Origin: Sporomusa acidovorans
GTDB taxonomy: Bacteria > Bacillota > Negativicutes > Sporomusales > Sporomusaceae
Length of the DNA: 38,482 nt
NCBI RefSeq assembly: GCF_900101845.1
Contig: NZ_FNAM01000011.1
Span: 95,882 to 134,363, forward strand
Direction of reading: 5' to 3'
Positions within the stretch are counted from its first letter, which is position 1. Each line of letters opens with the position of its first letter. The translations under genes and the position numbers were made by a program. Below are positions 1 through 9,289 of the stretch, in pieces. The notes beneath the pieces were generated by a model, which made no database searches, had not been told where the DNA came from, and saw nothing but the letters and a program-made list of their open reading frames with translations.

Positions 1-160
1 TTCAATTCCTTATAGGTAGGCTAAAAACGCGTCCGGGTTCTCTGCAGCGTTGACATGGATAGACAGTTTCAATTCCTTATAGGTAGGCTAAAAACAGGAA
101 ATCGAAAGCATTCCAGAATTGACTGATGAGGTTTCAATTCCTTATAGGTAGGCTAAAAAC
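1..160 (-). CRISPR. CRISPR array, leader-proximal end (3 repeats, 2 spacers visible)
   Basis: Two complete 30-nt identical repeats lie at 66-95 and 131-160, and a third copy at 1-28 lacks its first two bases because the window begins there. On the plus strand each starts GTTTCAATTCC and ends GGCTAAAAAC. The two spacers are 37 nt (29-65) and 35 nt (96-130). Read on the minus strand the repeat ends in ATTGAAAC, the 8-nt 5' tag typical of type I-A/I-B and III crRNAs, so transcription probably runs right to left and the array continues beyond the window's left edge. No cas gene is visible, so the subtype cannot be fixed. Confidence 0.95.
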
Positions 161-330
161 CCATTCCATACGAGAAAATACAAGGCTATATTTTCCCTCT
201 TGAATACACCCACTGCTTATCTCAAACAAAAAACCCGCGGAAAGTCTACAAAGTTCTGTCGTCGACCTCCCGGTTTTTTTACGCTATCTCACATCGACGA
301 CATTTTTAAGGCCGGGGTGACATAGACCTT
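161..330 (-). promoter_or_regulatory. Probable CRISPR leader
   Basis: No further repeat follows 160. If crRNA is read from the minus strand, this side is upstream of the newest spacer. The stretch is rich in A/T runs and has a perfect 9-bp inverted repeat, TGTCGTCGA (257-265) and TCGACGACA (294-302), around a T7 run. Similar GTCGAC-containing elements are, from memory, found in leaders of other anaerobes. The remainder up to 504 holds no gene that I can see. Confidence 0.6.
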
Positions 331-421
331 GCTGGATAGATTTATGGAATATATTCTGGCATAAGAGGGTATTTCCTGCCGGTTTTTCGTTTTTTTACAG
401 GAGTGTAAATCTATGGGAAAG

Positions 422-450
422 AAAAAATAACCTTTCCTTTAAAAAGGCCA
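422..450 (-). terminator. Weak candidate terminator after ureD
   Basis: On the minus strand a short CCTTT/AAAGG hairpin (436-447) is followed about 10 nt later by a T6 run (422-427). The stem is short and A/T-rich, so this is only the best candidate for the end of the urt-ure transcript. Confidence 0.3.
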
Positions 451-504
451 CTTTTTTCAAAAACTAGGTACGCTTCCTCTAAAATACTCCGGGTAGAAAA
501 ATCA

Positions 505-1296
505 TTATCGGATGTAGGCGCACATTCTTTGGCATACATCCGTTAGCTGCTGGCCGCTGCTGCCCAGTAATTTAATGACCCGGTCACCGCTGTGCAAAAC
601 GGAAATCCCAGATTGAATCCCGGATTCAGCTTGCAAGATTTCCCGCATCGCCTGCAATTGCTCTGCCGCTAGGTTACAATTGCATACAACCATGTTGGCA
701 AAATGGCTGTACCCCTCGAACAAGCCCACCTTTTCCAGCAGCATTTTCTGCGGGAAATAACAGGCATTATCCCGAAAAACCAGCTGCCCTTTGGTATAGA
801 TCTCCACAAGCGAACGGTAGCTGCGAAAGGCAAACCTTTCGTTTCTCGCCGCCCGGCCGCAGGCTAAAATATCCACCAAAATCAATTTGGCACTGTTATC
901 CAGCAAATGAAAAGTCATGGTACTTTCAAAGGCCGAATCGGCAAAGGGAAGCACCGGCAGCGGGTTATAGAATAAAAAAGCATTTTGCTCAACCACCACC
1001 TCGCAGTGGCGGCTGGCCTTACCGGTTGGCATCGGATGGATTTTTTCATATGATTGGCCGGTCAGTTCCAACCGGCAATCTTTACCGACGCGAAGGGAAA
1101 ATTCCTGAACATCCCCTGCCAGAATGCCGGCAGAAGCCGCCAGTACAAAAATCTGTGCCGTCTGGTCCGGTAAATAAACCGGCGGCAGGACTTTTAACGG
1201 CGAGGTAAAATATACCTCGTCCACTACGGTTTTTTGTCCGTCATGACGGGTTTTCATTCTAAGCACGGAAGGTCTTAAAAAAGCGTTTTCACTCAT
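505..1296 (-). CDS. ureD: Urease accessory protein UreD (UreH)
   Basis: UreD-family scaffold (263 aa) that joins UreF and UreG on apo-urease to deliver nickel. Recognisable family features are the N-terminal beta-rich part with an SPLKVLPP stretch, [11 protein letters not shown], and a conserved central region with the CYFPQKMLL segment. The start is taken at 1296, where ATG overlaps the ureG stop (ATGAGTGA), giving a typical family length. A longer frame back to 1359 exists but runs inside ureG and looks spurious. It is the last gene of the urtABCDE-ureABCEFGD cluster, translationally coupled to ureG. Assignment rests on family resemblance and on the complete urease context. Confidence 0.93.
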   Translation of the reverse strand: MSENAFLRPSVLRMKTRHDGQKTVVDEVYFTSPLKVLPPVYLPDQTAQIFVLAASAGILAGDVQEFSLRVGKDCRLELTGQSYEKIHPMPTGKASRHCEVVVEQNAFLFYNPLPVLPFADSAFESTMTFHLLDNSAKLILVDILACGRAARNERFAFRSYRSLVEIYTKGQLVFRDNACYFPQKMLLEKVGLFEGYSHFANMVVCNCNLAAEQLQAMREILQAESGIQSGISVLHSGDRVIKLLGSSGQQLTDVCQRMCAYIR

Positions 1297-1906
1297 TTTC
1301 CATATCCTGAAACAAAACATTCTTTCTGATCCACTCCAGCACCTGATCCATGCCTTCACCGGAGCGGATATTGGTAAAAATAAATGGACGGTCTCCCCGC
1401 ATCTTTTGAGAGTCCCGCGCCATCACCTCCAAACTTGCACCCACATAGGGAGCCAAATCGATTTTATTGATGACCAGCAAATCCGAACGGGTAATGCCGG
1501 GTCCGCCTTTACGCGGAATCTTATCCCCTTCCGCCACATCAATTACGAAGATGGTGGCGTCCACCAATTCCGGGCTGAATGTCGCCGACAGATTATCACC
1601 GCCGCTTTCGATGAAGAGCAGCTCAATGTCGGGAAATCTTTGCACCAGTTCATCCACAGCCTCCAAATTCATGGAAGCATCCTCGCGGATGGCCGTATGG
1701 GGACAGCCGCCGGTTTCCACCCCGATAATACGCTCCTTAGGGAGAACACTGTTTTTACATAAAAACTCGGCGTCTTCCTGGGTATAAATATCGTTCGTGA
1801 TGACTCCCAGACTATATTCACCGGCTAAGGTACGGGTCAAACTCTCAATTAAGGCTGTTTTCCCCGAACCAACCGGACCGGCAACACCGATTTTGGTATA
1901 GCGCAT
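1289..1906 (-). CDS. ureG: Urease accessory GTPase UreG
   Basis: SIMIBI-class GTPase (205 aa) that powers nickel insertion into urease together with UreD and UreF. The P-loop [12 protein letters not shown] lies near residues 10-21. The metal-linked motifs [30 protein letters not shown] (CPH nickel/zinc site) and [17 protein letters not shown] are intact, and [11 protein letters not shown] is the base-recognition region. Length is normal for the family. A good ribosome site (AAGGGGATGAAGG) precedes the ATG. It lies 23 bp after ureF and overlaps ureD by 8 bp, which fits stoichiometric expression of the maturation complex. Confidence 0.98.
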   Translation of the reverse strand: MRYTKIGVAGPVGSGKTALIESLTRTLAGEYSLGVITNDIYTQEDAEFLCKNSVLPKERIIGVETGGCPHTAIREDASMNLEAVDELVQRFPDIELLFIESGGDNLSATFSPELVDATIFVIDVAEGDKIPRKGGPGITRSDLLVINKIDLAPYVGASLEVMARDSQKMRGDRPFIFTNIRSGEGMDQVLEWIRKNVLFQDMENE

Positions 1907-1929
1907 ACCTTCATCCCCTTATCCCCTTT

Positions 1930-2619
1930 TTATGACATATATAACCTGCTGTAAAGCTGCTCATGCTGCATACAACGGATATCAAACCCTGGTGTGGACA
2001 GGCAAAGATCCGCCTCGGTTAACAGCAGCGTTTCCGTCACGATCTGTTCCAGCAAAGCATAGCTTTCGTAAATGATGCGCTGACCATCGGTCTGGCTGAG
2101 CGGCACCGATTTCACACAAACGGTAACAGCCGCCGCCAATGCTGCATACAAATAGGCGATCATGGCTGTCCTTTCCTCTACACCGGCCGCTGCACAAAAT
2201 ACCCCGTAGGCAATGCAATGGTTAATCGGCTGCTGCTGCCGCTCGCAGTATTGGGCGAACACGTTTTGCTCTTTGACTGCCCCCATAGCATAGACTGTTT
2301 TTACAAACCGGGAACCCAGCTTGTGACTGGCAAGACGGATTTCTTTGGGAGCCTTGCCGGCAGTTACCATTTGTTCCAGCCGCATAACTCCTTCTACGTC
2401 TCCAGCCTGCGCGTACTCAAAGGCAAGGCGCAGCGCCAGCAGTTCCGTATATTTCAGGTTATAGCGCAAATTTTGCCGTACATAATCGCAAGCCGTCGCC
2501 CTATCGCAGACAATTTCCTGCTGAATATAGGTTTCCAGTCCGAAAGACTGGGTGTAGCCGCCAATGGGAAACAAAGCATCATTGATTTGCAACAGTATCA
2601 AGGGAATGTCTCCGTGCAC
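1930..2619 (-). CDS. ureF: Urease accessory protein UreF
   Basis: All-helical UreF (229 aa), which binds UreD and regulates the UreG GTPase during urease activation. The family signature LLQINDALFPIGGYTQSFGLETYIQ is at residues 8-32, and a C-terminal part with QTDGQRIIYE and SPGFDIRCMQHEQLYSRLYMS closely matches family ends. The start is a GTG at 2619 preceded by AGGAGG about 9 nt upstream. It lies between ureE (22-bp gap) and ureG, the usual order. Confidence 0.96.
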   Translation of the reverse strand: MHGDIPLILLQINDALFPIGGYTQSFGLETYIQQEIVCDRATACDYVRQNLRYNLKYTELLALRLAFEYAQAGDVEGVMRLEQMVTAGKAPKEIRLASHKLGSRFVKTVYAMGAVKEQNVFAQYCERQQQPINHCIAYGVFCAAAGVEERTAMIAYLYAALAAAVTVCVKSVPLSQTDGQRIIYESYALLEQIVTETLLLTEADLCLSTPGFDIRCMQHEQLYSRLYMS

Positions 2620-2641
2620 CTTGACCGACCTCCTCCCTAGC

Positions 2642-3115
2642 TCAATGTGTATGCGTGTGCGGACCGCCGGTGGAAATGCTTTTCACAAAATCCAGCTTGA
2701 CCTGTGCCGTTCTTGTCTCAATGTGCAGCTTTTGCATTAAGTTCTCAATTGTTTTGTCATAGGGAGTAATCAATTCATCATGGTTCTCACCATAAAACAG
2801 CGGCGCATGCTTATTGCCGATTTCATAGCATGCCTTAGCCATCTCATGATGACCTTTGACGGTAATCACCAGTACCGAACAGGGCAATAGATTCACCGCC
2901 ACCACCGTGTTGGTCTCCACAGCCAAAACATCGTCCTGCTTAAGGCCTTTAACCAGAATACTGTCATCAAACCGCAGCGCCAATTCTCTGCCCGCGCGGC
3001 TCACTTTGCGGTGCAGCCTTTTAAAGGCCTCATACCAGGCAAAATCCACATAATCTACCGTTATATTTTTATAGTCAGAATCGCTTAAGGTCCCAATAAT
3101 TTTTTCCACGATCAT
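2642..3115 (-). CDS. ureE: Urease nickel metallochaperone UreE
   Basis: UreE (157 aa) binds Ni(II) and hands it to UreG for urease activation. The N-terminal beta domain contains RAGRELALRFDD and LKQDDVLAVE. The C-terminal ferredoxin-like domain has GNKHAPLFYGENHDELITPYD with the conserved interface metal histidine. The protein ends in a short His tail, HTHTH, shorter than the long poly-His tail of Klebsiella UreE but likely metal-binding. It is separated from ureC by a 123-bp gap with two hairpins, the largest break among the ure genes. Confidence 0.96.
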   Translation of the reverse strand: MIVEKIIGTLSDSDYKNITVDYVDFAWYEAFKRLHRKVSRAGRELALRFDDSILVKGLKQDDVLAVETNTVVAVNLLPCSVLVITVKGHHEMAKACYEIGNKHAPLFYGENHDELITPYDKTIENLMQKLHIETRTAQVKLDFVKSISTGGPHTHTH

Positions 3116-3144
3116 TTTTTCTCACCCAAATTTTATTTTTTACA

Positions 3145-3230
3145 TTATCAGAAAGTATAGCCTTTCTGATAATAAGTAAGAACGACTAGGCTTCTGCCGG
3201 CGTCCTGAAGGACTTGGCACAAGCCAAGTC
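3145..3230. repeat. Double hairpin in the ureC-ureE gap
   Basis: Two perfect inverted repeats sit in the only sizeable gap among the ure genes: TTATCAGAAAG (3145-3155) with CTTTCTGATAA (3162-3172), and GACTTGGC (3211-3218) with GCCAAGTC (3223-3230). Neither is followed by a good T-run on the minus strand. A mobile intergenic repeat or an mRNA processing or stability element is more likely than a terminator. Confidence 0.6.
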
Positions 3231-3238
3231 TTATCTTA

Positions 3239-4957
3239 TCAAAATAAATGATACAGCTGAGCTAACGGCAGTTTTTTTGCCGGCTTACAGGTAATTTTTT
3301 CCTGGTTGACGGTGACTTCATAAGTTTCCGGTGAAACGTCAATTGCCGGGGTGGCACAATTCAGTTTCATATCCTTTTTGCCGATCCGGCGGCAGTTTTT
3401 AACATACAGCACCTGTTTGTCAAGGTTGAGTTTGCCTTGAATCCCCGCATCAAAAGCAGCCTTAGAAACAAACGTGGCGCAGCAGGCATATTTTGCTTTG
3501 CCATGGGCGGCGAACATCGGGCGGTAAAATACCGGCTGCGTGGTGGGAATGGAAGCATTGGCCTCGCCCATCTTGGCCGCAATGATCATGCCGCCTTTGA
3601 TCACCATGTCCGGTTTAACCCCAAAAAAGGCCGGGTGCCACAGGACCAGGTCAGCCATTTTCCCTACTTCCACCGAGCCGACATAATCGCTGATGCCGTG
3701 CGTAATCGCCGGATTAATCGTATACTTCGCCACATACCGTCTTGCCCGAAAATTATCGTTTCCCGATGCATCCTCAGGCAGCTTTCCCCGCTGATCTTTC
3801 ATTTTCGAGGCTGTCTGCCAGGTACGGGTTATGACCTCTCCCACCCGGCCCATCGCCTGGGAATCGGAGCTCATCATGCTGAAAACGCCCATATCATGCA
3901 AAACATCCTCAGCGGCAATGGTCTCGGGACGAATCCGGGAATCGGCAAAGGCGATGTCCTCCGGAATACTTTTATCTAAATGATGACAGACCATCAGCAT
4001 ATCCAAATGCTCGTCGATGGTATTTACCGTAAACGGCATGGTGGGATTCGTCGAAGAAGGCAGCACATTCGGGAAGGCCGCCGCCTTGATAATATCCGGG
4101 GCATGGCCGCCGCCGGCCCCCTCCGTATGATAGGTATGGATGGTCCGGCCTTTTAGCGCGGCAATCGTATCCTCCACGCAGCCGCCTTCATTGAGGGTAT
4201 CGGTGTGAATGGCCACCTGCACATCCATTTCGTCGGCCACCTGTAAGCAATGATCAATAACCGCCGGCGTGGAACCCCAGTCTTCGTGAATTTTAAGTCC
4301 CATCGCACCAGCCGCAAGCTGTTCGCGCAGCGGCGCCTCGCTTGAGCAGTTGCCTTTGCCCAAAAATCCAAGATTCATGGGGTACTCTTCGGCGGCCTGC
4401 AGCATCCGGACGATATTCCACGGCCCGGGAGTGCAGGTAGTGGCATTGGTCCCGTCTGCCGGACCTGTACCGCCGCCGATCATGGTGGTGATCCCGCTGT
4501 ACAGCGCGGTATCGATTTGTTGGGGACAAATAAAGTGAATGTGCGAGTCAATGCCCCCGGCGGTAACAATAAGCCCTTCGGCGGCCAGTGCCTCGGTGGA
4601 CGCTCCCACCGTCATTCCCGGCGTGACGCCGTCCATAATATCCGGATTGCCTGCCTTGCCGATTCCGGCGATCTTTCCGTCCTTAATACCGATATCGGCC
4701 TTATAAATACCGGTATAGTCCAGCACCAGGGCATTGGTCAGCACTAAATCCAAATCTCCGTCGGCACTCGTGGTATGAACCGACTGCCCCATGCCGTCAC
4801 GGATGGTTTTGCCGCCGCCGAATTTTATTTCATCACCATAGGTTGTATAGTCCCTTTCCACTTCAATAACCAGACTGGTATCGGCAAGACGCACTTTATC
4901 GCCCACTGTGGGGCCGTACATCGCTGCATACTTTTCACCCGGAATTTTAAAGCTCAT
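3239..4957 (-). CDS. ureC: Urease subunit alpha (catalytic)
   Basis: Catalytic subunit (572 aa) of the nickel urease, hydrolysing urea to ammonia and carbamate. The di-nickel ligands appear at the expected places: H139 and H141 (SHIHF), carbamylated K222 (GLKIHEDWG), H251, H277 and D365 (SSDSQAMG). The flap residues C324 and H325 are in MVCHHL. This is a constant +5 offset from Klebsiella numbering, so the enzyme should be active. Length is typical. It overlaps ureB by 11 bp. Urease here is split into three subunits (UreA, UreB, UreC), as in most bacteria outside Helicobacter. Confidence 0.99.
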   Translation of the reverse strand: MSFKIPGEKYAAMYGPTVGDKVRLADTSLVIEVERDYTTYGDEIKFGGGKTIRDGMGQSVHTTSADGDLDLVLTNALVLDYTGIYKADIGIKDGKIAGIGKAGNPDIMDGVTPGMTVGASTEALAAEGLIVTAGGIDSHIHFICPQQIDTALYSGITTMIGGGTGPADGTNATTCTPGPWNIVRMLQAAEEYPMNLGFLGKGNCSSEAPLREQLAAGAMGLKIHEDWGSTPAVIDHCLQVADEMDVQVAIHTDTLNEGGCVEDTIAALKGRTIHTYHTEGAGGGHAPDIIKAAAFPNVLPSSTNPTMPFTVNTIDEHLDMLMVCHHLDKSIPEDIAFADSRIRPETIAAEDVLHDMGVFSMMSSDSQAMGRVGEVITRTWQTASKMKDQRGKLPEDASGNDNFRARRYVAKYTINPAITHGISDYVGSVEVGKMADLVLWHPAFFGVKPDMVIKGGMIIAAKMGEANASIPTTQPVFYRPMFAAHGKAKYACCATFVSKAAFDAGIQGKLNLDKQVLYVKNCRRIGKKDMKLNCATPAIDVSPETYEVTVNQEKITCKPAKKLPLAQLYHLF

Positions 4958-5330
4958 TAACTTCGCCTCCTGTTAAAAAACCTTTAGCCTTGGCTGTTTC
5001 CAAGGCGGTTTTTCTTTGGGCGGGCAATTCGCCCACAGTTAGGTCATTCAATCCGTATACTCTTCTTTTTCCGCCCATTGCGGTAAGGGTTACCGTACTT
5101 TCTTCTCCCGGTTCAAAACGGACCGATGTTCCGGAGGGAATATCAAGGCGCATGCCATAAGCCGCCTCCCGGTCAAAGCACAGCAATTTGTTCACTTCAA
5201 AAAAATGATAATGAGAGCCCACCTGAATGGGACGGTCGCCTCTATTTTCCACAGTAACTGTCACTATTTGCCTGCCTTCATTCAGGACGATCTCCCGCTT
5301 GGCCGCAACGACTTCCCCAACTTTCATCAT
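4947..5330 (-). CDS. ureB: Urease subunit beta
   Basis: Small structural subunit (127 aa) of the UreABC heterotrimer. Family features are [16 protein letters not shown] near the N-terminus, [21 protein letters not shown] in the middle (the HYHF core) and [16 protein letters not shown]. The last residues extend beyond shorter homologues ([16 protein letters not shown]) and overlap the start of ureC. Two adjacent ATG codons lie after AAAGGAGAGG, so the start may be 5330 or 5327. Confidence 0.97.
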   Translation of the reverse strand: MMKVGEVVAAKREIVLNEGRQIVTVTVENRGDRPIQVGSHYHFFEVNKLLCFDREAAYGMRLDIPSGTSVRFEPGEESTVTLTAMGGKRRVYGLNDLTVGELPAQRKTALETAKAKGFLTGGEVNEL

Positions 5331-5364
5331 ACCATCCTCTCCTTTACCTGTTTTGACCAGCGGG

Positions 5365-5670
5365 TTAATTGGCTATCGGCCTGTGTACCGTCACCAGCTT
5401 GGTACCGTCAGGGAAAGTAGCCTCAACCTGCACTTCACTGACCATTTCCGGCACCCCTTCCATCACATCCTGTGCCGTTAAAAGCTTGGTACCCAAAAAC
5501 ATAAGTTCGGCAACATCTTTGCCGTCCCGGGCAAGTTCCAGCAATTCCGAGCTGATATACGCCACTGCCTCCACATAATTTAATTTAAGCCCCCGCGCGC
5601 GGCGCTGCTTGGCAAGTTCCCCTGCGCAATGCAGCAGCAGTTTTTCCATTTCCCTGGGTGTCAGTTTCAA
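5365..5670 (-). CDS. ureA: Urease subunit gamma
   Basis: Gamma subunit (101 aa) of urease. The family start [26 protein letters not shown] and the [11 protein letters not shown] block are clear. The chosen start is the TTG at 5670, which follows AAAGGGAGGT at 7-nt spacing and gives the canonical ~100-residue protein. A longer frame to an ATG at 5718 would add 16 residues not usual in the family. It follows urtE, so transporter and enzyme are read from one transcript. Confidence 0.95.
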   Translation of the reverse strand: MKLTPREMEKLLLHCAGELAKQRRARGLKLNYVEAVAYISSELLELARDGKDVAELMFLGTKLLTAQDVMEGVPEMVSEVQVEATFPDGTKLVTVHRPIAN

Positions 5671-5720
5671 CTTCCTTACCTCCCTTTCCGCTTTCCCGTA
5701 TGTGCCGAAAAAAGACAATA

Positions 5721-6422
5721 TTAGATTGCTATTTTCTTTTGGATTTCCTCCTGATTCAGATCTTCGACCCTACCTTCCAGCACAATGCGCCCTTTGTCCA
5801 TCACATAATAATAATCGGAAACATCTGTCACAAACTCCAAGTATTGTTCGACAATTAAAATCGTAATATCCCCTTCGCTTTTCAAGTACTTTATGACCCT
5901 GCCGATATCCTGGATAACCGAAGGCTGGATTCCTTCCGTCGGTTCGTCCAGAATCAGCATTTTCGGCTTGGACACCAGCGCCCGGGCAATGGCAAGCTGC
6001 TGCTGCTGTCCGCCGCTTAATGCCCCGCCTTTACGTTTCAGCATGGTTTTTAATACCGGGAACAGCTCATAGGTTTGCTCAATTGCCCCTTTACCGCCGC
6101 TGACCTCTAGCCCAAGCAGCAGATTTTCCTCCACCGTCAACTGCGGAAAGATATCCCGGCCCTGGGGGACATAGCCGATACCCTGCCGTGCTCTTTGATA
6201 GCTTGGCCGTGAGATCATTTCACTGCCGTCAAACCGGATGCTGCCTTTAGGCGTAGCCACAAGCCCCATGATGCTTTTCAGAAAAGTGGATTTGCCGACG
6301 CCATTGCGTCCCAGGAGGCATACTACCTGCCCTTTGTCCACCTGCAAATTCACTTGATTCAGAATAATACTCTCTCCATAATAAGCCTCAAGTTCCGTGA
6401 CGTTAAGCATCCTGCTCCCCAC
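5721..6422 (-). CDS. urtE: Urea ABC transporter ATP-binding protein UrtE
   Basis: LivF-type ATPase (233 aa), one of two nucleotide-binding subunits of the urea importer. It has Walker [10 protein letters not shown] near residues 38-46, the signature [15 protein letters not shown], Walker [13 protein letters not shown] and an H-loop-region QYLEF. UrtE assignment rests on its position directly before ureA and after UrtD. It overlaps urtD by 20 bp, indicating coupling. Confidence 0.95.
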   Translation of the reverse strand: MGSRMLNVTELEAYYGESIILNQVNLQVDKGQVVCLLGRNGVGKSTFLKSIMGLVATPKGSIRFDGSEMISRPSYQRARQGIGYVPQGRDIFPQLTVEENLLLGLEVSGGKGAIEQTYELFPVLKTMLKRKGGALSGGQQQQLAIARALVSKPKMLILDEPTEGIQPSVIQDIGRVIKYLKSEGDITILIVEQYLEFVTDVSDYYYVMDKGRIVLEGRVEDLNQEEIQKKIAI

Positions 6423-7158
6423 CCCGTCCCAGATATACTTCGATCACTTTCTGGTTATGCTGCACTTCGGACATACTGCCTTCGTCCAGCACCATGCCTT
6501 CATGCAACACGGTAACCTTGCTCGCATAGTCCCGGACAAACTCCATATCATGCTCGACCACAATGATGGTGCAGTTCTTAGCAATTGTTTTTAAAAGTTC
6601 GCCTGTTTTTTGGGTTTCTACTCTTCCCATACCGGCAACCGGTTCATCCAGCAGCATGAGTTTCGGCTGCTGTGCCATCAACATGCCGATTTCCAACCAC
6701 TGTTTTTCCCCGTGAGCCAGTGATCCGGCATCTCTGTCCTTCTTTTCATACAGGCCGATGGTATTGAGCACATGGCCAATCAACTCTTCCTGCTCAGATG
6801 TAACGTTATGAAAAAGCGAAGAGCTTAAGGAACGGTCTTTTACGGCCGCAAGCTCCATATTGTCATAGACCGTAAGGCCGGTAAAAACGGAAGGCACCTG
6901 AAATTTTCGGCCAATGCCAATATTGACGATTTGATTTTCCGAGTAATGCGTTACATCAACCCCGCCGGCAAACAGAATATTGCCGCTTTTGGGCTTAACC
7001 CGCCCGCAAATAGCATCAAGCAATGTGGTCTTGCCGGCGCCGTTCGGTCCGATAAAAAAATGAATTTCGCCTTTTTCCACACTGGTATTGACATTGTCAA
7101 CCGCTTTAAAACCATCAAACGCCACCGTTAAATCCTGAATTTCCAAGACATTTTCCAT
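6403..7158 (-). CDS. urtD: Urea ABC transporter ATP-binding protein UrtD
   Basis: LivG-type ATPase (251 aa) pairing with UrtE. Walker A is GPNGAGKTTLLDAICG, the Walker B region LMLLDEPVAGMG, and the switch is EHDMEF. The signature motif is LAHGEKQWLEIGM rather than LSGGQ. This HGEKQWLEI form is characteristic of UrtD and helps separate it from generic LivG. The start follows AAAGGTGGTGTTGTTTT. It is 38 bp after urtC. Confidence 0.96.
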   Translation of the reverse strand: MENVLEIQDLTVAFDGFKAVDNVNTSVEKGEIHFFIGPNGAGKTTLLDAICGRVKPKSGNILFAGGVDVTHYSENQIVNIGIGRKFQVPSVFTGLTVYDNMELAAVKDRSLSSSLFHNVTSEQEELIGHVLNTIGLYEKKDRDAGSLAHGEKQWLEIGMLMAQQPKLMLLDEPVAGMGRVETQKTGELLKTIAKNCTIIVVEHDMEFVRDYASKVTVLHEGMVLDEGSMSEVQHNQKVIEVYLGRGGEQDA

Positions 7159-7196
7159 AAAACAACACCACCTTTTGAAACTAAACTATCTGTTAT

Positions 7197-8285
7197 TTAT
7201 TCAAGCACTCCGTTACTTTCCCGGTTGCCCGGCGTCCACCTTTGTTTGATTTTTTCCGCAGTTTGCTTCACCAAGCCAACGATGCCATACGGCATATACA
7301 GGACGACAACCACAAAGGCGATGCCGATAAAATACGACCAGATATCGGGGAAACTTTCGCTGACACCGCTTTTTAAGGCATTGACCAAAATGGCGCCAAT
7401 AACCGCGCCGATTAAGGTTCCTTTGCCGCCGATCGCTACCCAGATAATCATTTCAATTGATGGCACGATGCCCATTTCTGCCGGGGAAATAATCCCGACC
7501 TGGGGAACATAGACGGCCCCCGCCATGCCGGCGAAAGCCGCCGATAAACAATAGACAAATACTTTGTAGCTGGTCGGGTTATAGCCGGAAAACCGCACCC
7601 GGTTCTCGCCGTCACGAATCGCCACCAGGATTTTACCGATTCTGCGCTCTGTAAGAAACTTACATAACAAATAAGTGAAAACCAACAGAACCACAGCCAC
7701 ATAATACAGACCCAATTGCGTACTTTCTAAGGACAAAGGGAACCCAAACAGTCTTCTAAAATCGGTCAGCCCGTTGGTCCCGCCGGTATAGGCCTGCTGA
7801 CCGACAAATAAAACAACGAAAATAATGGATAACGCCTGCGAAAGAATCGAAAAATAAACGCCCTGAATCCGGTTTTTAAAGGTTAAATACCCCACAATAA
7901 AAGCAAGCAGGGTCGGCAGAACAATGGCCATCACCAGCGAAAATAGGCCGCTATTAAATGGCGCCCAAAACCAGGGAAGAGTATTTAACCCGCTCCAGGA
8001 CATAAAATCCGGTATCTTGTCAGGTGCCGCCGCCAGTTTTAAATACATCGCCATACAATAGGCACCCAGGCCAAAATAAACACCGTGGCCCATGCTTAAT
8101 ATTCCGGTATAGCCCCAGATAAGATCAAGCCCAATCGCCAAAATCGCATAGGCTACGAATTTTCCCAGCAGATTGACTCTAAACTCCGACAGGAATAACG
8201 GGGCCGAAAGCAGCAAGGCGGCAAGGATGACAAAGCCTACTTTTTCTTGCGATTGGAGCTGTTTAAAAATGTTCAACAAATTCAC
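7197..8285 (-). CDS. urtC: Urea ABC transporter permease UrtC
   Basis: LivM-type membrane permease (362 aa) of the urea importer, with about ten hydrophobic segments. Diagnostic stretches are DLIWGYTGILSMGHGVYFGLGAY near residue 60 and the GYNPTSYKVFVYCLSAAFAGMAGAVYVPQVGIISPAEMGI block, typical of UrtC. It forms the heterodimeric channel with UrtB, 12 bp upstream. Length is ordinary for the family. Confidence 0.96.
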   Translation of the reverse strand: MNLLNIFKQLQSQEKVGFVILAALLLSAPLFLSEFRVNLLGKFVAYAILAIGLDLIWGYTGILSMGHGVYFGLGAYCMAMYLKLAAAPDKIPDFMSWSGLNTLPWFWAPFNSGLFSLVMAIVLPTLLAFIVGYLTFKNRIQGVYFSILSQALSIIFVVLFVGQQAYTGGTNGLTDFRRLFGFPLSLESTQLGLYYVAVVLLVFTYLLCKFLTERRIGKILVAIRDGENRVRFSGYNPTSYKVFVYCLSAAFAGMAGAVYVPQVGIISPAEMGIVPSIEMIIWVAIGGKGTLIGAVIGAILVNALKSGVSESFPDIWSYFIGIAFVVVVLYMPYGIVGLVKQTAEKIKQRWTPGNRESNGVLE

Positions 8286-8297
8286 CTCCCAATGCCA

Positions 8298-9206
8298 TTA
8301 ACCTTGTTCATCAAGCGAACGGCTGTGGATCGTAAACAAGCCTTTCGGTTTCCATTGCAAAAACAAAATAACCAGTAAAAATACCAGAACTTTTCCCCAA
8401 GAGGTATTGGTAAAAAACTCAAAGGTTGTATTGGCAGTACCGATGACCAGGCCGCCTGCCACAATACCCCATAAAGTTCCCACGCCGCCTAATACGACAA
8501 CCATAAAAGTGTCAACAATGTAAGCCGTCCCCAAAGTCGGTCCAATGGAGCCAATGAGCGACAAGGCGCAGCCCGCAACCCCGGCAAAGCCTGAACCAAT
8601 CGCAAACGTATACGCATCAATCTTGCGGGCATTAATCCCCAAACCGGCTGCCATATCCCGGTTTTGCATTACGGCCCGGATACGCCTGCCGGTCGTGGTT
8701 TTAAACAGCAGCCAGAAGATGCCGGCCAGACATACTATCACCAAGCCGATAATAAATAACCGTTTGTAGGGAAACTGCAACCCCTGGATAATCAGTCCGC
8801 CGTTCAGCCAGGCCGGACTTCTTACATCCACGTTAGGCGCCCCAAAGATGCTGCGGGCCAGTTGCTGCAGGATCAGACTCACGCCCCAGGTAGCCAGCAT
8901 ACTGTCAAGCGGCCTGCCGTACAGATGCTTGATCACTGTCTGTTCCAGGATCAGGCCCATCATGCCGGCAACAATAAAAGCGGCCGGAATAGCAAAAAAG
9001 AAATACGTATCAAAGAAAGCGGGCAGCTGTGCCGCAAAAAGATTATGCAGCAAAAAGGTAACATAGGCCCCAATCATAATGAACTCACCGTGGGCCATAT
9101 TAATAACCTTCATTAACCCGAATGTAATACCAAGCCCCAGTGCGGCCAGGATAAAAATCGAACTGACACTGATGCCGTTAAAAATTTGAATGATATAAGT
9201 ATCCAT
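8298..9206 (-). CDS. urtB: Urea ABC transporter permease UrtB
   Basis: LivH-type permease (302 aa). Characteristic parts are GLGITFGLMKVINMAHGEFIMIGAYVTF, the LILEQTVIKHLYGRPLDSMLATWGVSLILQQ motif and the C-terminal GTLWGIVAGGLVIG region. Several hydrophobic helices span the sequence. It comes after the urtA gene, separated by an 83-bp gap with a strong hairpin, and before urtC. Confidence 0.96.
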   Translation of the reverse strand: MDTYIIQIFNGISVSSIFILAALGLGITFGLMKVINMAHGEFIMIGAYVTFLLHNLFAAQLPAFFDTYFFFAIPAAFIVAGMMGLILEQTVIKHLYGRPLDSMLATWGVSLILQQLARSIFGAPNVDVRSPAWLNGGLIIQGLQFPYKRLFIIGLVIVCLAGIFWLLFKTTTGRRIRAVMQNRDMAAGLGINARKIDAYTFAIGSGFAGVAGCALSLIGSIGPTLGTAYIVDTFMVVVLGGVGTLWGIVAGGLVIGTANTTFEFFTNTSWGKVLVFLLVILFLQWKPKGLFTIHSRSLDEQG

Positions 9207-9236
9207 GCGACCACCACCTTATAGCCGTTTTAGTGA

Positions 9237-9277
9237 TAAACGGTACAGGCATCGTATATTAGCACCTGTACCGTTTA
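9237..9277 (-). repeat. Stem-loop between urtA and urtB
   Basis: A 13-bp perfect inverted repeat (TAAACGGTACAGG at 9237-9249 and CCTGTACCGTTTA at 9265-9277) follows the urtA stop. The following minus-strand bases are only modestly T-rich. Such hairpins after binding-protein genes often attenuate read-through or stabilise the upstream message, so the binding protein is made in excess. That role is inferred. Confidence 0.65.
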
Positions 9278-9289
9278 CAACCTTTACTC

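Noticed and set aside
1289..1359. Longer N-terminus for UreD starting at 1359
   Set aside because: It would lie wholly within ureG and adds residues unlike the family; the ATG at 1296 overlapping the ureG stop fits better.
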